DNA of 29,765 nucleotides from RUG023 sp900315435. Lineage in GTDB: Bacteria > Spirochaetota > Spirochaetia > Sphaerochaetales > Sphaerochaetaceae. This document shows, piece by piece, positions 1 to 8,600 of the stretch. Each line of letters starts with the position of its first letter. Positions within the stretch are counted from its first letter, which is position 1. A program made the position numbers and the translations under genes. The notes below the pieces were generated by a model. It was not told where the DNA came from. It worked only from the letters and a program-made list of their open reading frames with translations, and ran no database searches. Location of the stretch: NCBI GenBank assembly GCA_902788205.1, contig CADAJJ010000024.1, positions 1 through 29,765 of the forward strand, written 5' to 3'.

Positions 1-554
1 TTGATGTGGCCCGTGCCGCGCGGGGCGGCCCGGTCGAAGTCGCTGACCATCAGCCGGATCGGCTTGATGCCGTTCTTGAAGTACGGCCCCACAGGGGTGC
101 CGAAAAGGCGGAACTCGTAGCTTGGCGCAGGGCCGACACCCAGCTTGATGCCGCTGCCGAAGAGCATCGGGCGCATGTAGAAGGTGGCTCCGCTGCCGTA
201 GGGAGGGACGTATTCCTGGTTGGAGCGGACCACCGCCTCCATGGCCGACAGGAAACGGCCGGCAGGGAAGACCGGCATCATCAGCTGTCTTGCCGTCTGG
301 CCCAGCCGCTCGGCGTTCAGGTCGGGACGGAAGGTGAGGATCCTCCCGTCTTCGGTGCGGTAGGCCTTCAGTCCCTCGAAGCCGGTCTGGCAGTAGTGCA
401 GGACGTCGGCGCACTCGCTCAGCGCGACGACCGGGTCCTGGCTCATCGTTCCCTTGTCCCAAGCTCCATCCTGGTAGTGGGCGACATAGCGCCACGGGGT
501 GGGGCGATAGGTGAAACCGAGATGATTCCAGTCACATGGCAGCTTTTCAAACAT
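1..554 (-). CDS. ilvE: Branched-chain amino acid aminotransferase, N-terminal part (runs off the window)
   Basis: This PLP-dependent transaminase would interconvert Leu/Ile/Val with their 2-keto acids in the cytoplasm. About 184 N-terminal residues are in the window; the 3' end, including the PLP-binding Lys region, lies outside. Recognisable class IV aminotransferase stretches are 'HYCQTGFEGLKAYR' (about residues 53-66), 'RPDLNAERL', and 'YMRPMLFGSG' followed by 'GIKLGVGPAPSYEF'. The layout matches the long bacterial/eukaryotic-type IlvE rather than the E. coli length class. The ATG at 554 is preceded by a strong GAGGAGG (561-567). It has its own promoter and leader hairpin downstream of nrdR. 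Family assignment is firm; substrate is inferred from family. Confidence 0.9.
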   Translation of the reverse strand, partial: MFEKLPCDWNHLGFTYRPTPWRYVAHYQDGAWDKGTMSQDPVVALSECADVLHYCQTGFEGLKAYRTEDGRILTFRPDLNAERLGQTARQLMMPVFPAGRFLSAMEAVVRSNQEYVPPYGSGATFYMRPMLFGSGIKLGVGPAPSYEFRLFGTPVGPYFKNGIKPIRLMVSDFDRAAPRGTGHI

Positions 555-577
555 GCAGTTCCTCCTCAAAAGCAGGT

Positions 578-619
578 ACAAACAAACAAGGACGCCCGGG
601 TGATCCCAGACGTCCTTGT
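578..619 (-). terminator. Long hairpin with U-rich tail between nrdR and ilvE (terminator or attenuator)
   Basis: On the minus strand ACAAGGACG (619-611) pairs perfectly with CGTCCTTGT (594-586). The inner part CTGGG/CCCGG also pairs, with one G-T wobble, leaving an ATCA loop. A TTGTTTGT tail follows. This is a good intrinsic-terminator shape. It lies about 50 nt after the nrdR stop and also downstream of the predicted ilvE promoter, so it may end nrdR transcripts, attenuate ilvE, or both. No T-box or leader peptide is visible. Confidence 0.7.
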
Positions 620-629
620 CTTGCCACGT

Positions 630-659
630 ACCTTATTGGAGAAGCGGGGACCTTGTCAA
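630..659 (-). promoter_or_regulatory. Predicted ilvE promoter
   Basis: On the minus strand TTGACA (659-654), an 18-nt spacer and TAAGGT (635-630) form a sigma70-like promoter in the gap between nrdR and ilvE. Transcription would begin near 623, just before the leader hairpin. The -35 is perfect and the -10 is weak (3 of 6). Confidence 0.55.
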
Positions 660-669
660 GGAGCGGGTC

Positions 670-1131
670 TCAGCCGGAGTGGGCCAGGCTTTCGATTTCA
701 TGGATGAACTGGTCAAGGCTGGTATAGGCGCGGTAGACGGCGGCGAAGCGCACATAGGCCACCTCGTTGAACTTCCTGAGCGCCCTGAGCGTCTCGTCGC
801 CAATCGCCTTCGAGGTGATTTCCCGGGTGGTGCCCGCCTTCAGGTTCAGGCTTGCCTCGACCTCGTCGACGATCTGCTCGATCTGGACCTGCGAGACGGG
901 GAGCTTCTCGGTGCAGACGGTGATCGACCGCTCCAGCTTGGCCTCGTCGAAAGGCTCGCGGCGGCCGCTACGCTTGATCACCATCAGCGGCTTGTCTTCG
1001 GTCTTCTCGTAGCTGGTGAAGCGGTATCCGCACGCAAGGCACTCGCGTCTGCGGCGGATGACCGTGCCTGCGTGGTTGGTCCGGCTCTCCAGGACCTTGT
1101 CGTCGTTCATTCCACAATGAGGGCATCGCAT
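670..1131 (-). CDS. nrdR: Transcriptional repressor NrdR
   Basis: NrdR is a zinc-ribbon/ATP-cone repressor of ribonucleotide reductase genes that senses ATP/dATP. The 153-residue product has the usual length. The N-terminal zinc ribbon has Cys3, Cys6, Cys31 and Cys34, with the typical 'RRRRECLACGYRFTSYE' stretch. An ATP-cone follows from about residue 49 ('VIKRSGRREPFDEAKLERSI') to about 140 ('LDQFIHEI'). The ATG at 1131 begins the invariant 'MRCPHC'. No Shine-Dalgarno sequence precedes it; an extended -10 sits 6 nt upstream instead, suggesting a leaderless mRNA. No nrd reductase gene is in view, so its targets lie elsewhere. Confidence 0.96.
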   Translation of the reverse strand: MRCPHCGMNDDKVLESRTNHAGTVIRRRRECLACGYRFTSYEKTEDKPLMVIKRSGRREPFDEAKLERSITVCTEKLPVSQVQIEQIVDEVEASLNLKAGTTREITSKAIGDETLRALRKFNEVAYVRFAAVYRAYTSLDQFIHEIESLAHSG

Positions 1132-1137
1132 GCCTTT

Positions 1138-1146
1138 ACTATATCA
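1138..1146 (-). promoter_or_regulatory. Extended -10 of nrdR, 6 nt before the start codon
   Basis: The minus strand reads TGATATAGT, an extended -10 (TGn + TATAGT). Six bases separate it from the nrdR ATG, so +1 would fall on the A of the start codon. The -35 is poor, as allowed for extended -10 promoters. Confidence 0.5.
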
Positions 1147-1252
1147 CATACCGGGGAGCCGGCAGAACAGCATTTTCCCATCAAGACAATCCTGCGTTCC
1201 GTTGACATCGGTACAAAGAGCCCGCAAGCTGTACCGCTTTCCTCGAATTCTG

Positions 1253-1282
1253 TTGCATATGGATTCGGATTGTGCGTATGAT
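1253..1282 (+). promoter_or_regulatory. Predicted promoter of the ACT-domain gene
   Basis: TTGCAT (1253-1258), an 18-nt spacer and TATGAT (1277-1282). The predicted +1, near 1289, leaves a short leader carrying GGAGG (1293-1297) before the GTG start at 1304. Confidence 0.5.
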
Positions 1283-1303
1283 AACAGGCATTGGAGGCAC
1301 ACC

Positions 1304-1966
1304 GTGGCAGGATCGGTATCAGGCAACGTCAAGCGCATCGTGGACCGGAGTCCATTCATTCATGAGATGCTGGTGCAGGGGATCCTCTCGTACAGCAACT
1401 ACGCCGAGAAAATCCAGCCGGATGTCGAGAAGATGACCGGCAGCCAGGTGCGGAGCGCCGCCATCGTCATGGCCCTGCGCAGGTACGGGGACGAGCTGAA
1501 GAAGCGGGAGCTTGCCGAGCAGCAGGTCAATGTCGACTACCAGATCGTGATGAAGACCAACATCTTCGACGTCAACCTGGTACGAAACGACCGCTTCATC
1601 AGCCGGATCGGCGACCTGTATGGCCGCGTCAGCCCGGAGCAGGGGGATTTCCTCAACATCTCCTTGGGCAACCACGAGATCTCGCTGGCGGTCAGCGAGA
1701 AATACCGCCCGATGGTCGAGGAACTGGTCAAGGGCGAGGAGGTGCTCCACCAGATGGACGACCTGGTCGCGCTGACCTTGGTCTTCACCGGAGACTTCCT
1801 GCAGACCCCCGGCATCGTCTACGAGGCGGTACGCCGCCTGGCCTGGGAGGCGGTCAACGTGATCGAGATCGTCAGCACGATGAACGAGCTGACCTTCGTC
1901 ATCGGACGCGAGGACTCGATGGCCGCCTTCGACGTGCTTCAGAGCTTCCTCGGCAAGAAAAAGTAG
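1304..1966 (+). CDS. ACT-domain protein of unknown role
   Basis: The product is a 220-residue soluble protein. The C-terminal part (about residues 150-215) reads as an ACT domain: 'ALTLVFTGDFLQTPG', a helix, then 'VNVIEIVSTMNELTFVI' and 'AAFDVLQSFL', the pattern seen in aspartokinase regulatory domains. The N-terminal part is helical and looks like a DNA- or protein-binding segment ('SPFIHEMLVQGILSYSNYAEKI ... SQVRSAAIVMALRRYGDEL'). No catalytic domain is present. A GTG start at 1304 is chosen because GGAGG lies 6 nt upstream and a promoter fits in front; the frame is open further upstream without coding character. A role in amino-acid sensing is inferred. The gene ends directly against the convergent LysR gene. 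Confidence 0.75.
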   Translation: MAGSVSGNVKRIVDRSPFIHEMLVQGILSYSNYAEKIQPDVEKMTGSQVRSAAIVMALRRYGDELKKRELAEQQVNVDYQIVMKTNIFDVNLVRNDRFISRIGDLYGRVSPEQGDFLNISLGNHEISLAVSEKYRPMVEELVKGEEVLHQMDDLVALTLVFTGDFLQTPGIVYEAVRRLAWEAVNVIEIVSTMNELTFVIGREDSMAAFDVLQSFLGKKK

Positions 1967-2860
1967 TCACATCTCCAGCTCCAGCGTCTTGACCAGCGAC
2001 GGCAGGCGCGCGCGGGCGAACTCCAGGAATCTTCGGGCGGCCAACGGAAGGGTCGCCTCGTTGGTGTAGGCGAGGACGATGGAACGCTCCAGCGTTTCCC
2101 TGATGGGGCGCACCACCACCTCCTTGTCAGCCCCGGTGACGGCAAGCGAGTAGAGGATCGAGTACCCCAGTCCCTGGCGCACCAGGGAAAGGATCGTGTA
2201 GTCGTCGTAGACCTTGCAGGCATACCGTGGCTCCAGCCCGAGCGCGTGGAAGCCTTCGACCGCCACCGAGCGCGTTCCCTCGTCCAGCTCGATGAAGGGC
2301 TCTCCGGCAAGGTCCCTGAGGGAAACCGTCTCCTTGGCAGCCAGCGGGCTCTCTCGGGAAAGGACCGCCACCATCCTGTCCCGGTAGACCCGTTCGAAAC
2401 CCAGGTCCCCGGCGCCCTGCTCGTTCAGGAAGCCCAGGTCGATCTGGGCGGCAAGAAGCTGGCTCCTGATGCTGTCGTATTCCCCTTGGGAGAGGTCGAA
2501 GTGCACTCCGGGATACCGCTGCCTGAACTCGTACAGCAACGGCGGCAGCAGGTTCCTTCCGACGCTGGTGAAGATGCCCAGCCTGATATGCGCGTCCAGC
2601 AGTCCCCGCATCTCGTCCTGCTTGCGTTCCAGCGCCCGCTCGGCCTGGACGATGCTTTGGAGGTAGGGCAGATAGGCTTTGCCGTCGGCGGTAAGGGCCA
2701 GCGGTTCCTTGCTCCGGTCAAGGAGCCTTGTCTCCAGGTCCTCCTCCAGCGCCTTCACTGCCTGGCTGATGGCGCTCTGCGAGTAATGGAGCGCGCCACC
2801 AGCCTTGGTGAAGCTTCCCAGTTCCACCACCTTGAGGAAGATGTCGTAGCGGCTTGTCAT
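1967..2860 (-). CDS. LysR-family transcriptional regulator, divergent from azlCD
   Basis: The 297-residue protein has an N-terminal winged helix-turn-helix typical of LysR (residues 1-60: 'FLKVVELGSFTKAGGALHYSQSAISQAVKALEEDL'). A linker helix and a periplasmic-binding-protein-like effector domain follow ('LRLGIFTSVGRNLLPPLL'-type stretch near residue 92, 'IDLGFL' near 138). The ATG at 2860 has AAGGAA 8 nt upstream. Its divergent position and overlapping promoters suggest that it controls azlCD and itself; a branched-chain amino acid or related effector is inferred only from this context. The stop abuts the stop of the convergent ACT gene with no intergenic base, so any terminator would lie inside the opposing gene. 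Confidence 0.9.
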   Translation of the reverse strand: MTSRYDIFLKVVELGSFTKAGGALHYSQSAISQAVKALEEDLETRLLDRSKEPLALTADGKAYLPYLQSIVQAERALERKQDEMRGLLDAHIRLGIFTSVGRNLLPPLLYEFRQRYPGVHFDLSQGEYDSIRSQLLAAQIDLGFLNEQGAGDLGFERVYRDRMVAVLSRESPLAAKETVSLRDLAGEPFIELDEGTRSVAVEGFHALGLEPRYACKVYDDYTILSLVRQGLGYSILYSLAVTGADKEVVVRPIRETLERSIVLAYTNEATLPLAARRFLEFARARLPSLVKTLELEM

Positions 2861-2876
2861 AAGCGTTCCTTATGAA

Positions 2877-2890
2877 ATTATTAAAATAAT
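2877..2890. promoter_or_regulatory. Palindrome between lysR and azlC, candidate LysR binding site
   Basis: ATTATT-AA-AATAAT is a perfect inverted repeat. It lies just upstream of the azlC -35 (about -45 to -60), where LysR proteins often activate, and covers the predicted lysR -10, which would fit autorepression. It does not match the exact T-N11-A spacing, so the assignment is positional. Confidence 0.4.
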
Positions 2891-2908
2891 GCGTTTTACA
2901 AATGTCAA
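2880..2908 (-). promoter_or_regulatory. Predicted lysR promoter
   Basis: On the minus strand TTGACA (2908-2903), a 17-nt spacer and TTTAAT (2885-2880), 5 of 6 at the -10. It overlaps the azlC promoter on the other strand. Confidence 0.6.
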
Positions 2909-2923
2909 TGGAATCGGTACAGT
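2895..2923 (+). promoter_or_regulatory. Predicted azlCD promoter
   Basis: TTTACA (2895-2900), a 17-nt spacer and TACAGT (2918-2923). The downstream leader carries GGGGGAGG (2931-2938), 10 nt before the azlC ATG at 2949. This supports 2949 rather than the upstream in-frame ATG at 2889, which would lie before the promoter. Confidence 0.6.
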
Positions 2924-2948
2924 GCTGCACGGGGGAGGTTGGACGCCC

Positions 2949-3659
2949 ATGCAGGGGAACGAATTCAGGAAGGGGATGCGCGACGGGCTTCCGATTGCGC
3001 TTGGCTATTTCGCCGTGGCCTTCTCCCTGGGCATCGCGGCCCGGGGTGCCGGGCTTACCATCGCCCAGGGGGTGGTCGCAAGCCTTTTGAACAACGCCTC
3101 GGCGGGGGAGTATGCGGGATTTACCACGATAGGGGCTGACGCCTCCTATCTGGAGATGGCGCTGATCACGCTGGTGGCCAATGCCAGATACCTTTTGATG
3201 AGCACTGCCCTGAGCCAGCATATCGACCCGAAGATGCCGTTCTGGCAGAGGCTGACCATCGGCTACGACGTGACCGACGAGCTCTTCGGCATCTACGTCG
3301 CCCACCCGGGGATGCTGCCCCCCGCCTACGCCTACGGGGCGATGAGCCTGGCCATTCCCGGCTGGGCGGGCGGAACCGCCTTCGGCATCTTCGCCGGCCA
3401 GGTGCTGCCGCAGCGTGTCGTCAGCGCCCTCTCCGTCGCCCTGTACGGCATGTTCCTCGCCATCATCATCCCCCCCGCCCGCAAGGACAAGGTGGTCGCA
3501 CTGTTGGTCGTCCTTGCCTTCGCCTCCAGCTGGGCGTGCGGGATCGTCCCCTGGTTCTCGGCGCTGTCCAGCGGTACGCGGACCATCATCCTGACCGTGG
3601 CCCTCAGCGGGGCGGCCGCCCTGCTGTTCCCGGTGAAGGAGGAAGCGCATGCGGCATGA
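2949..3659 (+). CDS. azlC: Branched-chain amino acid exporter, large subunit AzlC
   Basis: AzlC is the multi-spanning inner-membrane subunit of the AzlCD exporter for branched-chain amino acids and analogues. The 236-residue length is normal. Family features are 'RDGLPIALGYFAVAFSLGIAA' near residue 10, 'EYAGFTTIG', the charged 'NARYLLMSTALSQ' loop, then 'DELFGI' and several hydrophobic spans to the C-terminus. The start at 2949 gives the usual AzlC N-terminus and has a good ribosome-binding site. It overlaps azlD by 11 bp, implying translational coupling. The LysR gene next door is its likely regulator. Confidence 0.92.
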   Translation: MQGNEFRKGMRDGLPIALGYFAVAFSLGIAARGAGLTIAQGVVASLLNNASAGEYAGFTTIGADASYLEMALITLVANARYLLMSTALSQHIDPKMPFWQRLTIGYDVTDELFGIYVAHPGMLPPAYAYGAMSLAIPGWAGGTAFGIFAGQVLPQRVVSALSVALYGMFLAIIIPPARKDKVVALLVVLAFASSWACGIVPWFSALSSGTRTIILTVALSGAAALLFPVKEEAHAA

Positions 3660-3966
3660 CATCTGGACCTATATTATGGTCATGAGCGTGGCGACCATCG
3701 CCATCAAGGCCCTTCCGCTCGCGTTGATCCGCCGGCAGATCGCCAATCCTTTCCTCCGCTCGTTTCTGTTCTACCTTCCCTACGTGACCCTCGCGGTCAT
3801 GACCTTTCCCTCCATCATCCAGGCGACGCAGAACCCCCTGGCGGGGGTGCTCGCGCTCGTCCTCGGCGTGGTGCTGGCCTGGTTCGGAGCCGGTCTTCCC
3901 GTGGTCGCCTCGGCCTGCTGCCTGGTGGTGTTTGTCACGGAGTCCTTGCTGTCAGCACCTGTCTGA
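3649..3966 (+). CDS. azlD: Branched-chain amino acid exporter, small subunit AzlD
   Basis: This 105-residue membrane protein has about four hydrophobic segments, a typical size for AzlD. Visible family traits are an N-terminal span ('YIMVMSVATIAIKALPLAL'), 'NPFLRSFLFYLPYVTLAVMTFP' and a Gly/Ala/Val-rich C-terminal half. It starts inside the end of azlC (11 bp overlap), the standard azlCD arrangement. Its 3' end overlaps the 3' end of the convergent phosphatase gene by 32 bp, so both mRNA tails are antisense to each other there. Confidence 0.88.
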   Translation: MRHDIWTYIMVMSVATIAIKALPLALIRRQIANPFLRSFLFYLPYVTLAVMTFPSIIQATQNPLAGVLALVLGVVLAWFGAGLPVVASACCLVVFVTESLLSAPV

Positions 3967-4741
3967 GACGGTCGGTGCAGGCCTTGGTGCCGGCGTACAG
4001 GCACTCCCGCACCGGTTGCCGGTCCAGGAAGGCGTCCGTATAGGTGAAAGGCGAACCGTCGGCATGGTAGATGTCCATGCCCGATGCCCTGAGCACCGCG
4101 TGGGCGCTGGCGAAGTCCCAGACATAGCCGACCGACTGGATCGCCGCGTGGATCTTGTCCACCAGCACCGGGCAGAGCAGATGGATGATGGTGGAGCCGA
4201 AGCAACGGATTTTCCCTGAAAAGCGCTCCACGGTCATGTGCCTGATCGCGTCCGAGCCCATCACCACCTGTCCCGTCGTTTCCTTTTCCGTCGTGATGGC
4301 GAACTGTTTGCCGTCCACCAAGAGCGTTCCACCCGGGTCGAGCCGGACGAACAGCCCTCCGCTTGTGGCGATTCCGAAGCGAGGCGCGCAAATCATCGCC
4401 CCGACCGGGACCTTGTCCCCGTCGAGGATGCCGACAGAGACGCACCAGGAAGGGAAGCCCTGCGAGTAGACGTCGGTGCCGTCGATCGGATCGATGACGA
4501 AGGTGCAGGGAGCGTCGGGACGATGGTCGGTGGCATGCTCCTCGCTGATGATGGCGGCGGAAGGAAACAGCGAGGAAACCAGGCGGATCAGCCGCTTGCT
4601 GACCATCAGGTCGATCTGGGTCACCGGGCTGCCGTCGCTCTTGGTCTGGATGTCAAGTTCCGGCTGGGCTTTGGCGGCGTCCGCGGCAAGGGCGCGTACC
4701 GCCCGCTCGAGCCGGTCGAGGGAATCTTTGGAAAGCGTCAT
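3935..4741 (-). CDS. Inositol monophosphatase family protein (Mg-dependent sugar/inositol phosphatase)
   Basis: The 268-residue enzyme belongs to the Li-sensitive Mg2+-dependent phosphatase family (IMPase/CysQ/FBPase-like). Metal-binding motifs are complete: 'SEEH' at 66-69, 'DPIDGT' at 84-89, and 'WDFASAHAVLRASG' from 208 with the metal-binding Asp209. The substrate could be inositol phosphate, 3'-phosphoadenosine 5'-phosphate or a sugar phosphate; the sequence does not decide. The ATG at 4741 has no Shine-Dalgarno sequence; an extended -10 (TGC-TAGAAT) ends 6 nt upstream, suggesting a leaderless transcript. Confidence 0.88.
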   Translation of the reverse strand: MTLSKDSLDRLERAVRALAADAAKAQPELDIQTKSDGSPVTQIDLMVSKRLIRLVSSLFPSAAIISEEHATDHRPDAPCTFVIDPIDGTDVYSQGFPSWCVSVGILDGDKVPVGAMICAPRFGIATSGGLFVRLDPGGTLLVDGKQFAITTEKETTGQVVMGSDAIRHMTVERFSGKIRCFGSTIIHLLCPVLVDKIHAAIQSVGYVWDFASAHAVLRASGMDIYHADGSPFTYTDAFLDRQPVRECLYAGTKACTDRLRQVLTARTP

Positions 4742-4747
4742 GGCGCT

Positions 4748-4756
4748 ATTCTAGCA
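4748..4756 (-). promoter_or_regulatory. Extended -10 of the IMPase-family gene, 6 nt before the start codon
   Basis: The minus strand reads TGCTAGAAT, then AGCGCC, then ATG. The -10 matches 5 of 6 with an extended TG. The predicted +1 coincides with the start codon. Confidence 0.55.
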
Positions 4757-4787
4757 AAAAGGGCAGGGGCCGGAACATAGGAATCGC

Positions 4788-4817
4788 TTGCTTCTTTGTG
4801 CCTAGGTGTGGCTTACT
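4788..4817 (+). promoter_or_regulatory. Possible promoter of the EFR1-like gene
   Basis: TTGCTT (4788-4793), an 18-nt spacer and CTTACT (4812-4817) preceded by TGG. Six bases separate it from the ATG at 4824 and no ribosome-binding site is visible. The -10 is weak (3 of 6), so this is tentative. Confidence 0.35.
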
Positions 4818-4823
4818 GGACGC

Positions 4824-5576
4824 ATGGTCCTGTATTGGAGTGGAACGGGCAACAGCGCCCATATCGCCGCTGTGCTGGCACGCGCGTTGGACGACAGGCT
4901 TGCCAACCTTGGGGAGCGGATGCGAAGCGGGGACAATTCCCCCCTCGTCTCGGAGAAGCGGTGGGTCCTGGTCTGTCCTGTCTACGGCTGGCGCGTCCCC
5001 CGCGTGGTCACCGACTATCTTGACAGGTGCACCCTCAGGGGAAGCAGGGAGATGGTCGTGGTGGTGAGCTGCGGCACCTCGAGCGGCAACGCCCAAGGCT
5101 ACGCCAGGCGTTTCTTCCGTTCGATGGGCATACGCCTGGCGGGCTTTGCCGAGGTGCGGATGCCTGAGAACTACCTTGCCCTGTTCGAGACGCCTGGAGA
5201 CGAAGAGGCGCGGGCCCTGAACAAGTGGGCGGAGCGGGCCATCGTCCGTATCGCCCGGGACCTGAAGGATGGCAGGGCCTTGAAGCCCCGCAAGGTATCC
5301 CTGTGGGGAAGGTTCCTCTCGATGGCGTGCAACCCGTTGTTCTTCCGCTTCCTTGTCCATGACCGGGCTTTCCATGTGGGCGCGACGTGCACGTCCTGCG
5401 GTCTCTGCGAGAGGATGTGCCCTCTTGGCGACATCTTCCTTTCCTCGGACGGGAAGCCCCGTTGGAAGGGCAGGTGCACCCACTGCATGGCCTGTATCGC
5501 CCATTGTCCCCGGCAGGCGATCGACTACGGGAAGATGACCGAAGGACGCAACCGCTACCGGTATCGGGGGTTCTGA
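4824..5576 (+). CDS. EFR1-type flavodoxin/ferredoxin fusion protein
   Basis: The 250-residue protein joins an N-terminal flavodoxin-like domain with a C-terminal two-[4Fe-4S] ferredoxin domain. The FMN phosphate loop is 'YWSGTGNS' at about residues 4-11; 'CPVYGWRVP' and 'VSCGTSSGNA' follow as further flavin-site loops. The clusters are Cys189/192/195/199 and Cys218/221/224/228, both classic CxxCxxCxxxCP. It is a probable cytoplasmic electron carrier of anaerobes; partner unknown. The start is set at the ATG giving 'MVLYWSGTGNS', the usual beginning of the family, although no Shine-Dalgarno sequence is seen. Confidence 0.85.
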   Translation: MVLYWSGTGNSAHIAAVLARALDDRLANLGERMRSGDNSPLVSEKRWVLVCPVYGWRVPRVVTDYLDRCTLRGSREMVVVVSCGTSSGNAQGYARRFFRSMGIRLAGFAEVRMPENYLALFETPGDEEARALNKWAERAIVRIARDLKDGRALKPRKVSLWGRFLSMACNPLFFRFLVHDRAFHVGATCTSCGLCERMCPLGDIFLSSDGKPRWKGRCTHCMACIAHCPRQAIDYGKMTEGRNRYRYRGF

Positions 5577-5580
5577 ACTC

Positions 5581-5609
5581 TTGCCCAACGTCCGCTGGTG
5601 TGGTACGGT
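5581..5609 (+). promoter_or_regulatory. Predicted mfd promoter, near-leaderless
   Basis: TTGCCC (5581-5586), a 17-nt spacer and TACGGT (5604-5609) with an extended TG at 5601-5602. Predicted +1 is about 5616, only about 4 nt before the ATG at 5620. Confidence 0.45.
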
Positions 5610-5619
5610 TTGTGCGTTT

Positions 5620-8600
5620 ATGGCGGAAGCTGAGATTACCGCGAAAGTCGAGGAATTCCTCAAAAAGAGCGATGCCTGGAGGGCCGTGAGCGCTTCCAGG
5701 CCGTTTGTGCATGTAGAGGGGCTGGACGGCTATCCGCTGGCCCTTTTTGTCCGTGCCATCGTGCGCCTGCAGAAAGGCAGGGTCTGGATGGTCTGCCCGA
5801 CCGAGGACAGCGCCCTGATGGCGCTCAAGGACTTCGGATGCAGGGTCAACGGACGCTTCGTGGAGGACGTGCCGAAACGGGAATTCCCCTTGGTCTACCT
5901 GCCAGCCACCAGCCGTATGGTCTACAGCGAGGGGGATGATGACGCGGGCACCTACGAGCAGGTCCAGAGACTCAGCCAGATCGACACCCAGAAAAGAGGC
6001 CTGATCGTCACCCACCTGCGTTCCTTCGTCCTGCCCGTGCCGAGCCGGGAGGGCATCCGGGATGCGACGCTGACCTTCTGCAAGGGGCAACCCTTCAAGC
6101 CGGAGGCGTTCGCCAGCAGGCTCGGGGAGAGCGGCTACGCCCGCTCGCCGTCGACCACCAGCCCGGGCGAGTTCACCATCCGGGGCGAGGTGATGGACGT
6201 CTTTCCCTTCGAGAGTCCCGTTCCCTACCGGATTTTCGCCGACTGGGACGAGATTGGCAGGATCAGCGTCTACGAGCCGGTCACCCAGCAGACCACCGGG
6301 GATGTGGATAGTTTCCGGATTCCGCTCTTCGAGGGGAAGCAGCAGCGTTTCTGCCAGATTTCCAGCTATTTCCGCGAAGGCGACTATTTCGTCTTTGTCG
6401 GCGACCAGCGGCTTGCCTCCAGTTTCAAGAGCCTGATGGTGGAGGCGAAAGCCGGCTTCCGGACCGCGTACCGCGAGAAGCCGGACAGCCCTGTCCCCGA
6501 AGCGTTGCTTTTCGATTTTCCTTCCTTCCAGCAGACCGAGGGGCACAGCCTGCTGGTGCGGGACCTGAAGGGGCAGGATGCCCAGGCCTACCGTTTCGAT
6601 ATTGACGGGCCGCGCTCCTATTTCGGCAGCTTCGTCCTGTTGCGCCAGGATTTGCAGGCGCTTCGGGACGACGGCTGGGCCATCTCGATTTTCAGCGGCA
6701 ACATCACCCAACGGGAGCGCCTGGGGCAGATGCTCGGCGCCTTCCCGCAGATTCAGTATGTCGACCAGGAGCTTTCGGGCGGCTTCGCCGTGCAGAAGCT
6801 CAAGGTGATAGCCCTGTGCGAGCATGAGATCTTCGGGCGGCGGAGACAGGTGGTCAAGACGCTGGAGAAGGTACAGACCAGCCCGCTGGACTCTTTCGTC
6901 GACCTGAACGAGGGGGACTACGTCGTCCACGTCAACTATGGCATCGGCCGCTTCGTGAAAATCGACCGCGTCAAGAGCTTCAACCGGGAGCGCGACTACA
7001 TCAAGATCGAGTACGCTGGGGGCGAGTTCCTCTATGTGCCGATCGAGCAAGCCAACCTGGTCCAACGGTATATCGGCAGCGAGGGCGGGGCTCCGAAGCT
7101 CGACAAGCTCGGCGGCGCCGGATGGGAGCACAAGAAGGCCAAGGCGCGCAAGAATGCCGAAGACCTGGCCCGCCATCTGATCGACCTGTACGCCCGCCGG
7201 AAGAACTCGGTCGGTTTCGCATTCCAGAAGGACAACGACATGCAGCTGCAGTTCGAGGCCTCGTTCCCCTATGACGAGACGCCCGACCAGCTGACCTGCA
7301 TCGAGGATATCAAGGCCGACATGGAGAGCCCCCATGTGATGGACCGCCTGGTCTGCGGGGACGTGGGCTATGGAAAGACGGAGATCGCCTTCCGCGCCGC
7401 ATTCAAGGCCGTGCTCAGCGGAAAGCAGGTCGCATTCCTTGCTCCGACGACGATTTTGGCCGAGCAGCACTACCGGAACTTCCTCAAGCGGGTCGCCGAT
7501 TTCCCGGTCACCACGGCCCAGCTGTCCCGTATCGTCAGCCCCAAGGAGCAGAAGCAGATCCGGCTTGGGGTCGCAAGCGGGGCGGTGGACGTGCTGTTCG
7601 GCACCCATCGGATTCTGCAGAAGGACATCATCTTCAAGGACCTCGGTTTGCTCGTGGTCGACGAGGAGCAACGTTTCGGGGTCAAGGACAAGGAGCGGAT
7701 CAAGGACATGCGCGCCAGCATCGACTCGCTCTCCCTTTCGGCCACGCCGATTCCCCGTACCCTGTACATGTCGTTGCTTTCCATCCGGGACATGTCGCTC
7801 TTGACCACGCCCCCGATCGCCAGGCGCCCGATTTCGACCACCATCGCCGAGTTCGACGAGGGAACCGTCATCCAGGCGATCCGCAAGGAGGTGGAGCGGG
7901 GAGGGCAGGTCTTCTATCTGCACAACCGCATCGAGACCTTGGACGCGGTGGTCGCCAGCCTCAGGGCGGCACTGCCGGATCTGATCATCGAGAGCGCCCA
8001 TGGGCAGATGGACAGCGACGAGCTGGATGAACGGATGCACCGTTTCATCAACCAGGGCATCCAGGTCCTGGTCTCCACCACCATCATCGAGAACGGCATC
8101 GACATCCCCAACGTCAACACAATCATCATCGACCGGGCCGACCTGTACGGGGTAAGCCAGCTCTACCAGCTCAGGGGACGCGTAGGACGGAGCGACCAGC
8201 AGGCCTATGCCTTCCTCTTCTACCCGAACGATACGGCCTTGAGCGAGGTGGCGGTCAAGCGCCTGAAGGTGATCAGCGAGCATACCGAGCTGGGCAGCGG
8301 CTTCAAGGTGGCCATGAAGGACATGGAAATCCGCGGTACCGGGAACCTGCTGGGAAGGGAGCAGTCCGGCCAGGTCGCCTCGGTCGGGCTGGACATGTAC
8401 ATCCGCATCCTGGACGAGGCGGTCCGCACCCTGCAGCAGAAGGGGGAGAAACCGGAGGACCGGGAAGTCTTCCTCGAGCTGGACTACAGCGGCTTCATCC
8501 CCGATTCCTACATCCTCGATCCTTCGGTCAAGTTCGACATCTACCGCCGTATCGCCTCGATCCGCACCGAGGAGGACCTGGAGCGCCTGAGGGGAGAGCT

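Noticed and set aside
555..669. T-box or peptide-leader attenuation at ilvE
   Set aside because: The leader after the predicted +1 is under 80 nt, lacks the T-box antiterminator sequence and shows no short ORF rich in Leu, Ile or Val codons.
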